A stretch of DNA of 64,000 bases. Origin: Cupriavidus pauculus (lineage in GTDB: Bacteria; Pseudomonadota; Gammaproteobacteria; Burkholderiales; Burkholderiaceae). Position numbers and translations under genes: made by a program. Positions 6,992 to 16,482 of this stretch are shown piece by piece (position 1 is the first letter of the stretch; each line of letters opens with the position of its first letter). The stretch covers positions 1-64,000 of the forward strand of contig NZ_PJRP01000006.1 of the NCBI RefSeq assembly GCF_002858765.1, in the 5' to 3' direction. The notes under the pieces are model-generated. The model ran no database searches, had not been told where the DNA came from, and saw only the letters and a program-made list of their open reading frames with translations.

Positions 6992-9900
6992 GCCAGGCCC
7001 TCTTGAAGGGGGGAGTTGTTATCGGAGTTGTTGTCGGCGTTGTTATCGGATCGCGTGCGCCGGGCCATCCAGCCATGCAGCACGGCGAAAAAGACCGGCA
7101 CCAGCACCAGCGTGGCCACGGTGCCGAAGGCCAGGCCGCCGATCACGGTGCGGCCCAGCGGCGCGTTCTGTGCGCCGGCACCGCCCGAGCCCAGCGCCAT
7201 CGGCACCATGCCGAACAGCATCGCCAGCGCGGTCATGGCCACCGGCCGGAAGCGGCTGAAGCCGGCGTCCCAGGCGGCGTCGATGGGGTTCTTGCCGGCC
7301 GCCAGGCTGTCGCGCGCATGGCTGATCACCAGGATGCTGTTGGCGGTGGCGATGCCCACGCAGATGATGGCGCCGGTCAGCGCCGGCACGCTGATCGTCG
7401 TGTCGGTGGCAAACAGCATCCACGCCATGCCCGCCAGCGCCATGGGCAGCGCGCCGACGATGGCCAGCGGATCGAGCCAGGACTGGAAGTTCACCACCAT
7501 CAGCAGGTAGACCAGCACGATGGCGGCGGCCAGGCCCGTGAGCAGGCCCGTGAACGACGCATGCATGGTCTGCACCTGGCCGCGCACGACGATGTCCGAG
7601 CCGGCCGGCAGTTGCGCGCGGGCCTGGTCGACAATGCGCTGCACGTCGCCGGCCACGGCGCCCAGGTCGCGGCCACGCACCGCGCCGAACAGGTCCAGCA
7701 CGGGTTGCACGTTGTAGTGCGACACCACGCCTTGCTGGCTGGTGCGTGCGATGGTGCCGAACTGGCCCAGTTGCCCGGCGCCGCCCTGTTGCACGGTATC
7801 GGCGCCCAGGCCCAGCGGGATGTTCGACAGCCGCTGCAGCGAGTCCATGGCGTACTGGGGCACCGACACGGCCAGCGGATAGCTGACGCCGTTCTTCGGA
7901 TTGAGCCAGAAGTTGGGCGCGGTCTGGCCGCTGCCGGACAGCGCGATCAGCAGGTTCTGCGCCACTTCGCGCTGCGACAGCCCGGCCTGCAGTGCCCGCG
8001 TGCGGTCCACGTCGACGGTCAGCGCGGGCTGGTCCGCCGGCTGCTGCAGGTGCAGGTCCGTCAGGCCGGGCACGCCGGCCAGCTTGCGCAGCAGCTGGTC
8101 TGCCACCTTGCGGTTGCCGGCCAGGTCCTTGCCGACGATCTGGATGTCGATGGGCGCGGGCAGGCCGAAGTTGAGGATCTGGCTCACCATGTCGGCCGGC
8201 AGGAACGAGAAGCTGACGCCCGGAAAATCCTTCTGCAGCGCGGCATCGAGCTGGTCGACCAGCACGCCCGAACGCGCCGCATCGGGCTTCAGCGACACCA
8301 GGATCTCGGCGTCGCCCGTGCCGATCGGCAGCGACGAATCGTAGGTCAGGTTGATGCCGCTGACCGGCAGGCCGATGTTGTCGACGATACCCGCCACGTG
8401 CTGCGGGCCCACCACGCGCCGGATATCGGCCTCGACCTGATCGGTGATGCGTGCGGTTTCCTCGATGCGCGTGCCGGTGCGCACACGCATGTGCAGGCGG
8501 ATCTCGCCGCTATCCACGGCCGGGAAGAAATCCTGGCCCAGGAACGGCACCAGCGTCATCGACCCCGCACAGACCAGCGCGAAGATCGTCATGGTGCGGC
8601 GCGGCCTGGCCAGCGCGGCGGCAAGCATGCCTGCGTACACAGCGCGCACCCGCTCGAAGCCGGCCTCGAAGCGGCGGTGTGCCGCGCCGAACCAGCGGGT
8701 CAGGCCGGCCAGGCGTCCGGTGGCGGGGCGGTGGCCCGTTTGACCGACCGACTCGCCGCGCAGCAGGTAGTGCGCCAGCGTGGGAATCAGGGTGCGGGAC
8801 AGGAAGTACGAAGCCATCATCGCGAACACCACAGCTTCGGCCAGCGGCACGAACAGGTAGCGCGCCACGCCGCTAAGCAGGAACATCGGCAGGAACACGA
8901 TGCAGATGCACATCGTGGACACCAGTGTGGGCAGCGCGATCTCGCCCGACCCGTCGAGAATAGCCTGCTCCAGCGGCTTGCCCGTTTCGCGGTGGTGGGC
9001 AATGTTTTCGATGGCCACGGTGGCGTCGTCCACCAGCACGCCCACGGCCAGCGCCAGTCCGCCCAGCGTCATGATGTTCAGCGTCTGTCCCAGTGCCGCC
9101 AGCCCGATCAGCGCGGCCAGGACCGACAGCGGGATGGTGATGGCGATGATCAGCGTGGCGCGCCAGCTGCCCAGGAACAGCAGGATCATCATGGCTGTCA
9201 GGCACGCGGCCACCAGCGCCTCGTGCAGCACGCCGTCGATGGCCGAAGTGACGAATACGGACTGGTCGGACAGCGGCTGCACCTGCAGCGACTTGGGCAG
9301 GCCGGACAGGATGTGCGGCAGCAGGGCGCGGATCTGCGCCACCACGGTCAGCGTGGACGCGCTGCCGGTCTTCTCGATTTCCAGCAGCGCGGCGCGCTTG
9401 CCGTCGTGCCGCACCACGTTGGTCTGGGGCGCGTAGCCGTCGTGCACCTGCGCCACATCGCGCACATAGACCGTGCCGTCCGGTCCGCTGCGCACCGGCA
9501 GGTCGTTCAGCGCGGCCACCGTCTGCGTGCTGCCGTTGAGGTCCACGCGGTATTCGAGCGCGCCGATCTTGGCCGTGCCGCCGGGCAGTACCAGGTTCTG
9601 GGCGTTGATGGCGTTGACCACGTCAAGCGGCGACAGCCCGCGCGCCTGCAGCGCGGGCACGTTCAGGTCCACCATCACCTGGCGCACCTTGCCGCCATAG
9701 GGCAGCGGCACCGACGCCCCCTGCACCGTGGCCAGCTGGGTGCGGATAAAGCTGTTGCCCAGGTCGTACAGTTCCTGCTCGGGCAGCGTGTCGCTGCCCA
9801 GCGCCAGGCGCAGGATCGGCACCGTCGACGCGTTGTAGCTCAGCACCAGCGGCGGTGTGGCGCCAGGCGGCATCTGCTTGAGAATCGATTGCGCGCCCGC

Positions 9901-10230
9901 CGTGGCTTGCGAAATCGCACGGTTGATGTCGGCGCCGGGGTGGAAGAAGACCTTGATGACGGCCACGCCAGGCAGCGACTGCGACTCGATATGCTCGATA
10001 TTGTCGACGTCGGTCGTCAGCGACCGCTCGTAGCCGGTAACAATGCGCTGCGACATGTCCTGCGCGGACAGGCCGTTGTAGCTCCACACCACGCTGACCA
10101 CCGGGATGTCGATCGACGGAAAGATGTCGGTCGGCATGCGCAGGATGGCCACCACGCCGCCCAGCAACAGCAGGATGGCGAGCACGATGAAGGTATAGGG
10201 GCGGCGCAGGGCGAGCCTGACAATCCACAT
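6988..10230 (-). CDS. RND efflux permease (inner-membrane pump)
   Basis: A 1080-residue proton-driven pump with the usual 12-helix, two-porter-domain duplication. It opens MWIVRLALRRPYTFIVLAIL. Proton-relay acids are in TM4 (GVLVDDATVAIENI), and the periplasmic domains have motifs such as MPTDIFPSIDIPVVSVVW. The C-terminal half repeats the fold (GAIICVGIATANSILVISHA). The length fits multidrug or unknown-substrate RND pumps. The gene starts at ATG 10230 and is first in the operon; the divergent CusRS-like pair is the obvious regulator. Substrate unknown: a heavy-metal-type regulator suggests metal or envelope stress, but the pump lacks the CzcA-type methionine or acidic signatures I would expect. 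Confidence 0.93.
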   Translation of the reverse strand: MWIVRLALRRPYTFIVLAILLLLGGVVAILRMPTDIFPSIDIPVVSVVWSYNGLSAQDMSQRIVTGYERSLTTDVDNIEHIESQSLPGVAVIKVFFHPGADINRAISQATAGAQSILKQMPPGATPPLVLSYNASTVPILRLALGSDTLPEQELYDLGNSFIRTQLATVQGASVPLPYGGKVRQVMVDLNVPALQARGLSPLDVVNAINAQNLVLPGGTAKIGALEYRVDLNGSTQTVAALNDLPVRSGPDGTVYVRDVAQVHDGYAPQTNVVRHDGKRAALLEIEKTGSASTLTVVAQIRALLPHILSGLPKSLQVQPLSDQSVFVTSAIDGVLHEALVAACLTAMMILLFLGSWRATLIIAITIPLSVLAALIGLAALGQTLNIMTLGGLALAVGVLVDDATVAIENIAHHRETGKPLEQAILDGSGEIALPTLVSTMCICIVFLPMFLLSGVARYLFVPLAEAVVFAMMASYFLSRTLIPTLAHYLLRGESVGQTGHRPATGRLAGLTRWFGAAHRRFEAGFERVRAVYAGMLAAALARPRRTMTIFALVCAGSMTLVPFLGQDFFPAVDSGEIRLHMRVRTGTRIEETARITDQVEADIRRVVGPQHVAGIVDNIGLPVSGINLTYDSSLPIGTGDAEILVSLKPDAARSGVLVDQLDAALQKDFPGVSFSFLPADMVSQILNFGLPAPIDIQIVGKDLAGNRKVADQLLRKLAGVPGLTDLHLQQPADQPALTVDVDRTRALQAGLSQREVAQNLLIALSGSGQTAPNFWLNPKNGVSYPLAVSVPQYAMDSLQRLSNIPLGLGADTVQQGGAGQLGQFGTIARTSQQGVVSHYNVQPVLDLFGAVRGRDLGAVAGDVQRIVDQARAQLPAGSDIVVRGQVQTMHASFTGLLTGLAAAIVLVYLLMVVNFQSWLDPLAIVGALPMALAGMAWMLFATDTTISVPALTGAIICVGIATANSILVISHARDSLAAGKNPIDAAWDAGFSRFRPVAMTALAMLFGMVPMALGSGGAGAQNAPLGRTVIGGLAFGTVATLVLVPVFFAVLHGWMARRTRSDNNADNNSDNNSPLQEGLA

Positions 10231-10415
10231 GCTTTCTCTCCCGGCGCCCGATGGCGCGGCAATCGTAAGGAATGGAGCCGATTCTAGAAACCGGCCGCCC
10301 TGTGAATTCCGGTCAAAACGATTACAGTCTTGTCATCCAAACCGGCCGCGCCACTCGCTACCATCCTGCTGGCAGTGCGGCGGATTGGCGTCGCCGATGG
10401 TTGAGGACTGGACCG
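10231..10415. promoter_or_regulatory. Divergent promoter region of RND operon and two-component system
   Basis: 185 bp separate the two outward-facing transcription units. About 10319-10338 carries ATTACAGTCTTGTCAT, in which ATTACA and GTCAT could be paired half-sites for the OmpR-type regulator, but the match is loose. GAGG at 10403-10406 is the ribosome site for the regulator start at 10416. Confidence 0.45.
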
Positions 10416-11090
10416 ATGAAGATCCTGGTGGTCGAAGACGAACCGAAAACGGGGGAATACCTGCGCAAGGGGCTGGCCGAGTCGTCCTTTGTGGTGGACC
10501 TCGCGCGCACTGGCGCCGATGGCCTGCACCACGCAATGGAAGACGACTACGATCTGATCATCCTCGACGTGATGCTGCCGGGCATGAACGGCTGGGACGT
10601 ACTGCGCCGGCTGCGGGAACACAAGGACACGCCGGTGCTGTTCCTGACGGCGCGCGACGAGGTGGAAGACCGCGTGCGCGGCCTGGAACTGGGCGGCGAC
10701 GATTACCTGGCCAAGCCGTTCGCGTTCGTGGAGCTGCTGGCGCGCGTGCGTACGCTGCTGCGGCGCGGGCCGGTGCGCGAGGCCGACCGCATCGAGGTGG
10801 CCGACCTGGAGATCGACCTGATCCGGCATCGCGTGATGCGGGCGGGCCAGCGCATCGACCTGACGCCGCGCGAATTTGCGCTGCTGCATTTCCTGGCGCG
10901 CCGCAGCGGCGAGGTGCTGAGCCGCACGCAGATTGCATCGCACGTCTGGGACATGAATTTCGACAGCGACACCAACGTGGTGGACGTGGCCATCCGGCGC
11001 CTGCGCGCCAAGATGGACGACCCATTCGCGCCAAAGCTGATTCACAGCGTGCGCGGTATCGGCTACGTGCTGGAACTGCGCGCGTCGTGA
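10416..11090 (+). CDS. OmpR-family response regulator, heavy-metal (CusR/CopR/IrlR) type
   Basis: A 224-residue regulator. The receiver domain has acids [12 protein letters not shown], phospho-acceptor Asp51 ([14 protein letters not shown]), the switch Thr in FLTARD and LAKPF. The winged-helix domain (about 128-222) has [20 protein letters not shown] and [22 protein letters not shown] after the acidic pocket is characteristic of the CusR/CopR/CzcR/IrlR branch. ATG at 10416 is supported by GAGG nine bases upstream; the longer frame has no such site. The end overlaps the kinase start as GTGA. It probably controls the divergent RND operon and itself. Confidence 0.92.
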   Translation: MKILVVEDEPKTGEYLRKGLAESSFVVDLARTGADGLHHAMEDDYDLIILDVMLPGMNGWDVLRRLREHKDTPVLFLTARDEVEDRVRGLELGGDDYLAKPFAFVELLARVRTLLRRGPVREADRIEVADLEIDLIRHRVMRAGQRIDLTPREFALLHFLARRSGEVLSRTQIASHVWDMNFDSDTNVVDVAIRRLRAKMDDPFAPKLIHSVRGIGYVLELRAS

Positions 11091-12535
11091 CGGCGCGCCC
11101 GGTTGTCCGCTCGCTTGTCCGCCCGCTTGTCCGTCTGCTGCCCCGCTCGCTGACCGCGCGGCTGGCGTTGGCGTTCGCGCTGATCGCCGGCTGCGCCTTT
11201 GCCGGCGTGGGCCTGTACCTGTATCGGGCGTTGGCCACCCAGATCATCGAACGCGACGATTCGGAACTGCTGCGCAAGGCCGTGCGGGCGCGCGCCGAGT
11301 TGGCCGAATTGCCGGCTGCCGACGCGCAGGCCGGGCGCTGGCAGGAGATACGCGGCATTGTCGCGGGCAACGAAGAGTTCGGCCTGCGGCTGCTGGCGTC
11401 GGATGGCACGCTGCTGACCCAGGCGGGCGCGCAGCCCGGCGCGATGCCGGCCGTGGCCGCGATTGGCGCCGACACGCCGCCATCGCCAGCGGCCATCCAG
11501 ACATGGGAGACGCCCCGCGCGATACCGGTTCACGGCCTGGCCATGCAGTCGCGCGTGGGCACCGGTGCTGGCGCGCAAACCGTGCGGGCCGAAATCCATC
11601 AGGTGGCGGCGTCGCGCGTCGTGCTGTTGCGCGACTATCGGCTGAAGCTGTCCATCGCCGTATGCCTTGGGGCGCTGGGCGCGGGTTTGCTTGGCTATGC
11701 GGCGTTGCACGCGGGCATGGCGCCGCTGCGGCGCATTGCGGCCGGCACGGCCTCGGTGACGTTCGCCAGCGGCGTGCTGCCCGTCGATCCGTCGCGGCTA
11801 CCGGCGGAACTGGACGAACTGGCCAGTGCGCTGCAACGGATGATCGACCGGCTGCGCGAGCGCTACGAGCGCCTGTCGCAGTTCTCGGCCGACCTGGCCC
11901 ATGATTTCCGCACCCCGATCGGCAACCTGCTGGGCCAGACCCAGGTGGCGCTGTCGAGCGAGCGGTCGCTGGAGGAATACCAGGCGCTGCTGGCGTCCAA
12001 CGTCGAGGAATACGAGCGGCTGTCGCGCATGATCGAGAACATGCTGTTCCTGGCGCGCGCCGACAATGCGCAGGTGGCCATGCACCGGGCGGAACTCGAT
12101 CTGCGGACCGAACTGGCCCGTCAGGCCGACTATTTCGAGTTGCTGGCCGACGCGCGCGGCATCGTCATCCAGGTGCAGGCGCAGGGCACCCTTTACGCCG
12201 ATGCCACGCTGTTCCGGCGCGCGCTGGGCAACCTGCTGTCGAACGCCGTGCACCATTCGCCCGAATCGGCGGTGATTGCGCTCAGGAGCCGGGACGAAGC
12301 CGGCACGGTGGTGATCGAGGTGGCCAATCCCGGGCCCGGCATCGCGCCCGAGCACCTGCCTCGGCTGTTCGACCGGTTTTTCCGTGGCGATCCGGCCCGC
12401 GCCAATTCCGGCGAATCGTCCGGCATCGGCCTGGCCATCGTGAAGACCATCATGGAGCTGCACCAGGGCGCGGTGCAGGTGGAATCCGTGCCCGATGGCG
12501 TGACCACGTTCCGGCTGGTGTTTCCTGGTCGCTGA
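11087..12535 (+). CDS. Sensor histidine kinase, CusS-like
   Basis: A 482-residue membrane kinase starting at a GTG that overlaps the regulator stop by four bases. It has an N-terminal helix (about 27-47), a periplasmic loop of about 135 residues, a second helix around [20 protein letters not shown], and a HAMP-like linker. The phospho-acceptor is in [18 protein letters not shown], then come the N box [10 protein letters not shown], the G1 region NPGPGIAP and the G2 region [12 protein letters not shown]. Phe in AHDFRTPI replaces the Leu usual in this group. The N-terminus is repetitive ([15 protein letters not shown]). The loop lacks an obvious His/Met metal cluster, so the signal remains open. 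Confidence 0.9.
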   Translation: MTARPVVRSLVRPLVRLLPRSLTARLALAFALIAGCAFAGVGLYLYRALATQIIERDDSELLRKAVRARAELAELPAADAQAGRWQEIRGIVAGNEEFGLRLLASDGTLLTQAGAQPGAMPAVAAIGADTPPSPAAIQTWETPRAIPVHGLAMQSRVGTGAGAQTVRAEIHQVAASRVVLLRDYRLKLSIAVCLGALGAGLLGYAALHAGMAPLRRIAAGTASVTFASGVLPVDPSRLPAELDELASALQRMIDRLRERYERLSQFSADLAHDFRTPIGNLLGQTQVALSSERSLEEYQALLASNVEEYERLSRMIENMLFLARADNAQVAMHRAELDLRTELARQADYFELLADARGIVIQVQAQGTLYADATLFRRALGNLLSNAVHHSPESAVIALRSRDEAGTVVIEVANPGPGIAPEHLPRLFDRFFRGDPARANSGESSGIGLAIVKTIMELHQGAVQVESVPDGVTTFRLVFPGR

Positions 12536-12549
12536 GGGGGGCGACCCCG

Positions 12550-13482
12550 CTATACGCCCGGCTGGCGCAGGTGGGCCGGCATCCGCGCACTCATGGCCGA
12601 CAGGTGTTCGCGCAGCGCGGCGTGCAGATACCTGACCGCGGGCGAAAACTGCCGGCGATGCGGACACACCAGGTTCAGCGGCACCGGCTCGCCGGGGTCG
12701 TCTGGCAGCAGCAGCTCCAGCCGGCCTTGCGCGACGTCGTCGCAGACATCGAGCCATGACTTGTAGGCGATGCCGCGCCCATCCAGCGCCCAGCGCCGCG
12801 CGATCTCGGCGTCATCGCACAGCAGCGACCCCTTGACGGTGATCTGCCGCCGGGTGCCGGCGGCCGGAAAGCTCCAGCGGTCGTGGACGCGCCCGCCCAG
12901 CACATAGGGCAGGCACTGGTGCGCGGGCAGGTCGTCGAGCGTGGCGGGCCGGCCGTGACGGGCGAGGTAATCCGGCGATGCCACCAGTACGCGGCGATTG
13001 TCAGGCGCGAGCGGCAGGGCCACGTAGGGCGCGCCTTCGTTGACGCCATAGCGGATGGCGATGTCCACGGGGTCTCGAAACACATCGGTCACCTGATCGG
13101 ACAGCGACAGCTTCAGCACGAGCTTCGGATGGGATTCCCGGAACGCGGTCAGCAGCGGCAGCAGGACATTGCGACCCAGATCCGAAGGGGCGGCGATCTT
13201 CAGCGTGCCCTGCAGCGCGCGCTGCTCGCCGTGCAGGCGTTCCTGGCCCTCGGCCAGCATGGCCAGCACATCGGTCGCGCAGGGCAGGTACTGCTCGCCT
13301 TCGGCGGTGAGTCGCAGGCTGCGCGTCGACCGCGCAAACAGGCGGATATCGAGCGCTTTCTCCAGACGCTGGATGGCGGCGCTAACCTGCCCGGGCAGCA
13401 GGTCGGCCTCGCGGGCGGCATTCGAGAAGCTGCCCAGGGCGGCGGTGCGTACGAAAAGATGGAGGTCGTCGAGTCTGATCAT
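12550..13482 (-). CDS. LysR-family transcriptional regulator (nitroreductase neighbour)
   Basis: A LysR-type regulator of about 310 residues: N-terminal winged HTH (LGSFSNAAREADLLPGQVSA, then IQRLEKALDIRLFARSTRSL) and an effector-binding domain from about residue 90. ATG at 13482 is preferred over a GTG two codons earlier. A TTTCAC-N7-GTGAAA dyad begins at the next base, so the regulator probably represses itself. It is divergent from the nitroreductase, the classic LysR arrangement. The gene ends 14 bp from the convergent kinase stop. Confidence 0.88.
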   Translation of the reverse strand: MIRLDDLHLFVRTAALGSFSNAAREADLLPGQVSAAIQRLEKALDIRLFARSTRSLRLTAEGEQYLPCATDVLAMLAEGQERLHGEQRALQGTLKIAAPSDLGRNVLLPLLTAFRESHPKLVLKLSLSDQVTDVFRDPVDIAIRYGVNEGAPYVALPLAPDNRRVLVASPDYLARHGRPATLDDLPAHQCLPYVLGGRVHDRWSFPAAGTRRQITVKGSLLCDDAEIARRWALDGRGIAYKSWLDVCDDVAQGRLELLLPDDPGEPVPLNLVCPHRRQFSPAVRYLHAALREHLSAMSARMPAHLRQPGV

Positions 13483-13501
13483 TTTCACTCTGATAGTGAA
13501 A
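13483..13501. promoter_or_regulatory. LysR-type operator dyad TTTCAC-N7-GTGAAA
   Basis: Perfect 6-bp arms (13483-13488 and 13496-13501) flank TCTGATA. It has the T-N11-A shape of LysR boxes and abuts the LysR start codon, 92 bp before the divergent nitroreductase. Binding by that LysR protein is inferred. Confidence 0.6.
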
Positions 13502-13593
13502 GTCCTGCCGGATTTTCCCAGTTTTTTGAAAATAACGCAGCGACGATAATGCGACGCATAGCCGATTTACTAAACGATGATCTGGAGCCCACC

Positions 13594-14247
13594 ATGAATT
13601 TCACCGACGCCGTCCTGTCCCGCCATACCGTCAAGGCCTACGCAGGCGGCCAGACCCTGCCGCAGGAGCAGATCGACATGCTGCTGTCGTGGCTGCACAA
13701 CAGCCCGTCGTCGGTCAACTCGCAGCCGTGGCATTTCGTGGTGGCGTCGACGTCCGAAGGGCGCGAGACGGTTGCCAAGGCGGCCACCGGCACGTTTGCG
13801 TACAACCATCCCAAGATCGTCGATGCGTCGCACGTGATCGCACTGTGCATGCGTGCCGATCTGGACGAAGCCCACCTGCGCGCCATTCTGGCGCAGGAGG
13901 AAAGCGACGGCCGGTTCAAGGCGGACGGTGCCCGCGAAGGCCAGGACAAGAGCCGCCGGTCGTACGTGGACCTGCACCGCTACGCGCTGCGCGACGTGCC
14001 GCAATGGATGGAAAAACAGGTCTACCTGGCGCTGGGCGGCCTGCTGCTGGGCGCCGCCATGCTGGGCATCGACGCGACGCCGATGGAGGGTTTCGACGCC
14101 GTCGCGCTGGACGCGGCGCTGAACCTGCGCGAGCGCGGTCTGACCAGCGTCGTGCTGGTGTCGCTGGGTCGCCGCAGTGAAAAGGACTTCAATGCCGGCC
14201 TGCCGAAGTCCCGCCTGCCGAAGGAAGCCGTGTTCACGCATATCTGA
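13594..14247 (+). CDS. nfsB: NAD(P)H nitroreductase, NfsB-like flavoprotein
   Basis: A 217-residue FMN flavoprotein of the oxygen-insensitive nitroreductase group, the same length as the E. coli NfsB protein. Family features: the N-terminal FMN-phosphate region RHTVKAYAGG, SPSSVNSQPWHFVV, ALGGLLLGAAMLGIDATPMEG, and the C-terminal basic SLGRRSEKDFNAGLPKSRLP. It reduces nitroaromatics or quinones with two-electron steps. GGAG at 13584-13587 lies six bases before ATG 13594; longer upstream readings have no ribosome site. Regulation by the divergent LysR gene is likely, and a strong terminator follows. Confidence 0.92.
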   Translation: MNFTDAVLSRHTVKAYAGGQTLPQEQIDMLLSWLHNSPSSVNSQPWHFVVASTSEGRETVAKAATGTFAYNHPKIVDASHVIALCMRADLDEAHLRAILAQEESDGRFKADGAREGQDKSRRSYVDLHRYALRDVPQWMEKQVYLALGGLLLGAAMLGIDATPMEGFDAVALDAALNLRERGLTSVVLVSLGRRSEKDFNAGLPKSRLPKEAVFTHI

Positions 14248-14257
14248 AACCGGCCAG

Positions 14258-14290
14258 GCCGGACGGGGCCTTGGCCGCGTCCGGCTTTTT
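14258..14290 (+). terminator. Rho-independent terminator after the nitroreductase
   Basis: The 8-bp stem GCCGGACG (14258-14265) pairs with CGTCCGGC (14278-14285), followed by TTTTT, eleven bases after the stop codon. Confidence 0.85.
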
Positions 14291-14302
14291 CCTGCGGTGA
14301 CA

Positions 14303-15061
14303 TCAGGTCTGCGGGTCGGCCAGCAGCCATTGACCCGTGACCGGGCATACCCAGACTCTTTGCCCGTCGCGCCGCACCTGTTCGTCCTGGACCTTTGCGG
14401 CGGCTGCCCGGTCAGGGTCGAACGCAACGCGTAGCGCGCTGGCCACCCGGGCATCTTCGATGGGCAGTTCCCAGGTCAGGAACAGCTGCGTGTTGTCGAG
14501 TGCATCCGCATCCCGGTCGGTCGGGAAATCGGCCGGATCGAAGCGGGTTGCGCCGCGCGGCACCACGCCGTGCGGCTGGCAGGTGTCGAACAGCAGCACC
14601 GTGCCGCGACGCAGGGGAATGCGCAGGTCCAGCGCCGGAAAATACACATCCTGCCCGTTGTCGTCGCTCAGGAACAGATTGCAGAAGGCCGCGCCGCCAT
14701 ACTGGTCGCCGTCATGGTGATAGCGGGCGCCACGGCAGGCCATCAGCGCGACGTCGCTGTCGGCCAGCAGGCCGGGCAGGCCCAGCGATGCCGTCCAGTC
14801 GACCACGGCCTGCACACAGCGCGCGTAGTCGGGCCAGCGCATTCGCGCACGCGCCAGCGGCATGACTTCGACATCGCCGGGCTCCAGCGTCATCTGTGAC
14901 GCAATCTCGCGCGCCCAGTCCGCCTGCAGCCGCGCCGGTGGGGCGGGAATGTCCACCCCATCCGATACGACCACTTCGCCCACGCGCCGGCTGCGCATGG
15001 CATCGCCGCTCCAGAAGCAGGAGGTCAGTGGCTGGGAAGCGGGCTGGCGGTCGTCGGGCAT
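14303..15061 (-). CDS. 2-oxoglutarate/Fe(II)-dependent oxygenase family protein
   Basis: About 252 residues with a double-stranded beta-helix iron site: HxD in YHHDGDQYGG (His115, Asp117 from the ATG at 15061), distal His164 in CQPHGVVPRG, and Arg168 placed for 2-oxoglutarate. The GTVLLFDTCQPHG block is typical of prolyl-hydroxylase-like (PKHD/P4H) proteins. Substrate unknown. A GTG at 15085 could be the true start, as neither has a strong ribosome site. It lies 107 bp downstream of the Old Yellow Enzyme gene on the same strand and may be co-transcribed with it. Confidence 0.75.
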   Translation of the reverse strand: MPDDRQPASQPLTSCFWSGDAMRSRRVGEVVVSDGVDIPAPPARLQADWAREIASQMTLEPGDVEVMPLARARMRWPDYARCVQAVVDWTASLGLPGLLADSDVALMACRGARYHHDGDQYGGAAFCNLFLSDDNGQDVYFPALDLRIPLRRGTVLLFDTCQPHGVVPRGATRFDPADFPTDRDADALDNTQLFLTWELPIEDARVASALRVAFDPDRAAAAKVQDEQVRRDGQRVWVCPVTGQWLLADPQT

Positions 15062-15168
15062 GGCCGGCAGTGTAATCCAGGCCACCCCCGTGCCAGCCCA
15101 ACCCCCTGCCAGACCAACCCCTGGCCGGCCGCCCCTGGCAGGTCATGCCAGGGCGGCCACGCGGTGCG

Positions 15169-16275
15169 TCACGCCGCCAGCAATTGTCCGTGGAACGGAT
15201 AGTCCGTGTAGCCGGCTGCCGTGCCGCCGAAGAACGTGTCGCGGTCGTAGGGGTTCAGCGGCAGCCCCTGGCGCAGCCGCTCGGGCAGGTCCGGGTTGGC
15301 GATGAAGTGGCGGCCGAAGGCCACCAGGTCGGCGTCGCCGTCGGCGATGATGGCTTCGGCGCTGTCGCCGTGGAAGCCGCCCGCCGCGATGATCGGGCCC
15401 TTGAAGACCTGGCGCAGCAGTTTTGCGGCCACCGGCTGCTGGTTGCGCGCGTCATCTTCGATATTGCCCGCGATGCGCGGCTCGATCAGGTGCAGGTAGG
15501 CCAGGTCGAGCTTGTCGAGTTCGGCTGCGACATAGGTGAACAAGCCCTCCGGGTCGCTGTCGGACATGTCGCCCCATGAACCGCTCGGCCCCAGGCGCAC
15601 GGCCACCTTGTGGCTGCCCCAGACCGAGATCACGGCGCGCGTGGCGTCGAGCAGGAACCGGGCGCGATTCTCGAACGGGCCGCCGTACAGGTCGGTGCGC
15701 TTGTTGCTGCCGTCCTGCAGGAACTGGTCGAACAGGTAGCCGTTGGCGGCATGCAGTTCCACGCCGTCAAAGCCGGCCTGCACCCCGCGCAGGGCGGCTT
15801 GGCGGAAGCTTTCCACCAGCGCTTGGATCTCGTCGATTTCCAGCGCGCGGTTGGGCGTATTGGGCACCCATCCCGACTCGGTATAGGCGACGCCGCCGTG
15901 TGGAATGGCCGACGGACCCACCGGCTGGCTGCCGGCCGGCTGCACTTCGGCGTTCGACTGGCGACCCGCATGGTAGAGCTGCAGGAAAATCTTGCCGCCC
16001 TTGGCGTGCACGGCATCGGTCACCAGGCGCCAGCCGGCAATCTGGCTGTCGTCGTACAGGCCCGGCGCGCCCAGGTAGCCGTTGCCGTTGGCCGCCGCGA
16101 TGGTGGCTTCGCCAATCAGCAAGGCACCGGGCGAGGTGCGCTGGGCATAGTACTCGGCCATCAGCTTGCCGGGGATGGCGCCAGCCTCGGCGCGCATACG
16201 TGTCAGCGGTGCGAGCACCACGCGGTGGGCAATGGCGTGGGGGCCGATCTGGATGGGGGTGAAGAGCTTGGACAT
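15169..16275 (-). CDS. nemA: Old Yellow Enzyme family NADPH:flavin oxidoreductase, NemA-like
   Basis: A 368-residue FMN ene-reductase, close in length to E. coli NemA (365). Family residues are HAANGY (His175, Asn178, Tyr180), which bind and protonate the substrate, LAPLTRMRA at the N-terminus, QLYHAGRQS, and YGGPFENRARF. It reduces activated C=C bonds, nitrate esters and maleimides. ATG at 16275 has GGAG eight bases upstream; a longer frame to 16422 has no support. It is divergent from the frameshifted Gfo/Idh gene. With the nearby nitroreductase it suggests an electrophile-detoxification neighbourhood. Confidence 0.92.
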   Translation of the reverse strand: MSKLFTPIQIGPHAIAHRVVLAPLTRMRAEAGAIPGKLMAEYYAQRTSPGALLIGEATIAAANGNGYLGAPGLYDDSQIAGWRLVTDAVHAKGGKIFLQLYHAGRQSNAEVQPAGSQPVGPSAIPHGGVAYTESGWVPNTPNRALEIDEIQALVESFRQAALRGVQAGFDGVELHAANGYLFDQFLQDGSNKRTDLYGGPFENRARFLLDATRAVISVWGSHKVAVRLGPSGSWGDMSDSDPEGLFTYVAAELDKLDLAYLHLIEPRIAGNIEDDARNQQPVAAKLLRQVFKGPIIAAGGFHGDSAEAIIADGDADLVAFGRHFIANPDLPERLRQGLPLNPYDRDTFFGGTAAGYTDYPFHGQLLAA

Positions 16276-16446
16276 GTTGACTCCGTAGGGTTCGTTGCTG
16301 CCGCGGCGGGATGCCGTTGGCGGGCGATGGCTGCCGCGCTGGCTGTGACAGAACTCTAGTCGGCCCGGACATCCGGAAAAACGGGTCCGGCGTTGGCTCA
16401 CTTCGGACAGGAACGTCCGCAATCGGCGGGTGGATCGCGCCTATAT

Positions 16447-16461
16447 TCGATCGGTCATCGA
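16447..16461. promoter_or_regulatory. Small dyad TCGAT-N5-ATCGA in the divergent promoter region
   Basis: The 207 bp between the Old Yellow Enzyme start and the dehydrogenase start hold one short dyad, TCGAT (16447-16451) and ATCGA (16457-16461), 22 bp before the ATG at 16483. It could be an operator; the arms are short and chance is possible. Confidence 0.3.
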
Positions 16462-16482
16462 TTCTCGAAAGCCGTCACTCTC

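Noticed and set aside
6898-10287. Very long plus-strand open frame of over 1100 codons
   Set aside because: Antisense to the RND pump; the composition (His/Arg/Gln-rich, no domain) is that of a mirror frame in GC-rich DNA.
14303-15061. Calling the 2OG oxygenase a specific hydroxylase such as PiuC
   Set aside because: The HxD...H site is visible but nothing in the sequence or neighbours fixes the substrate.
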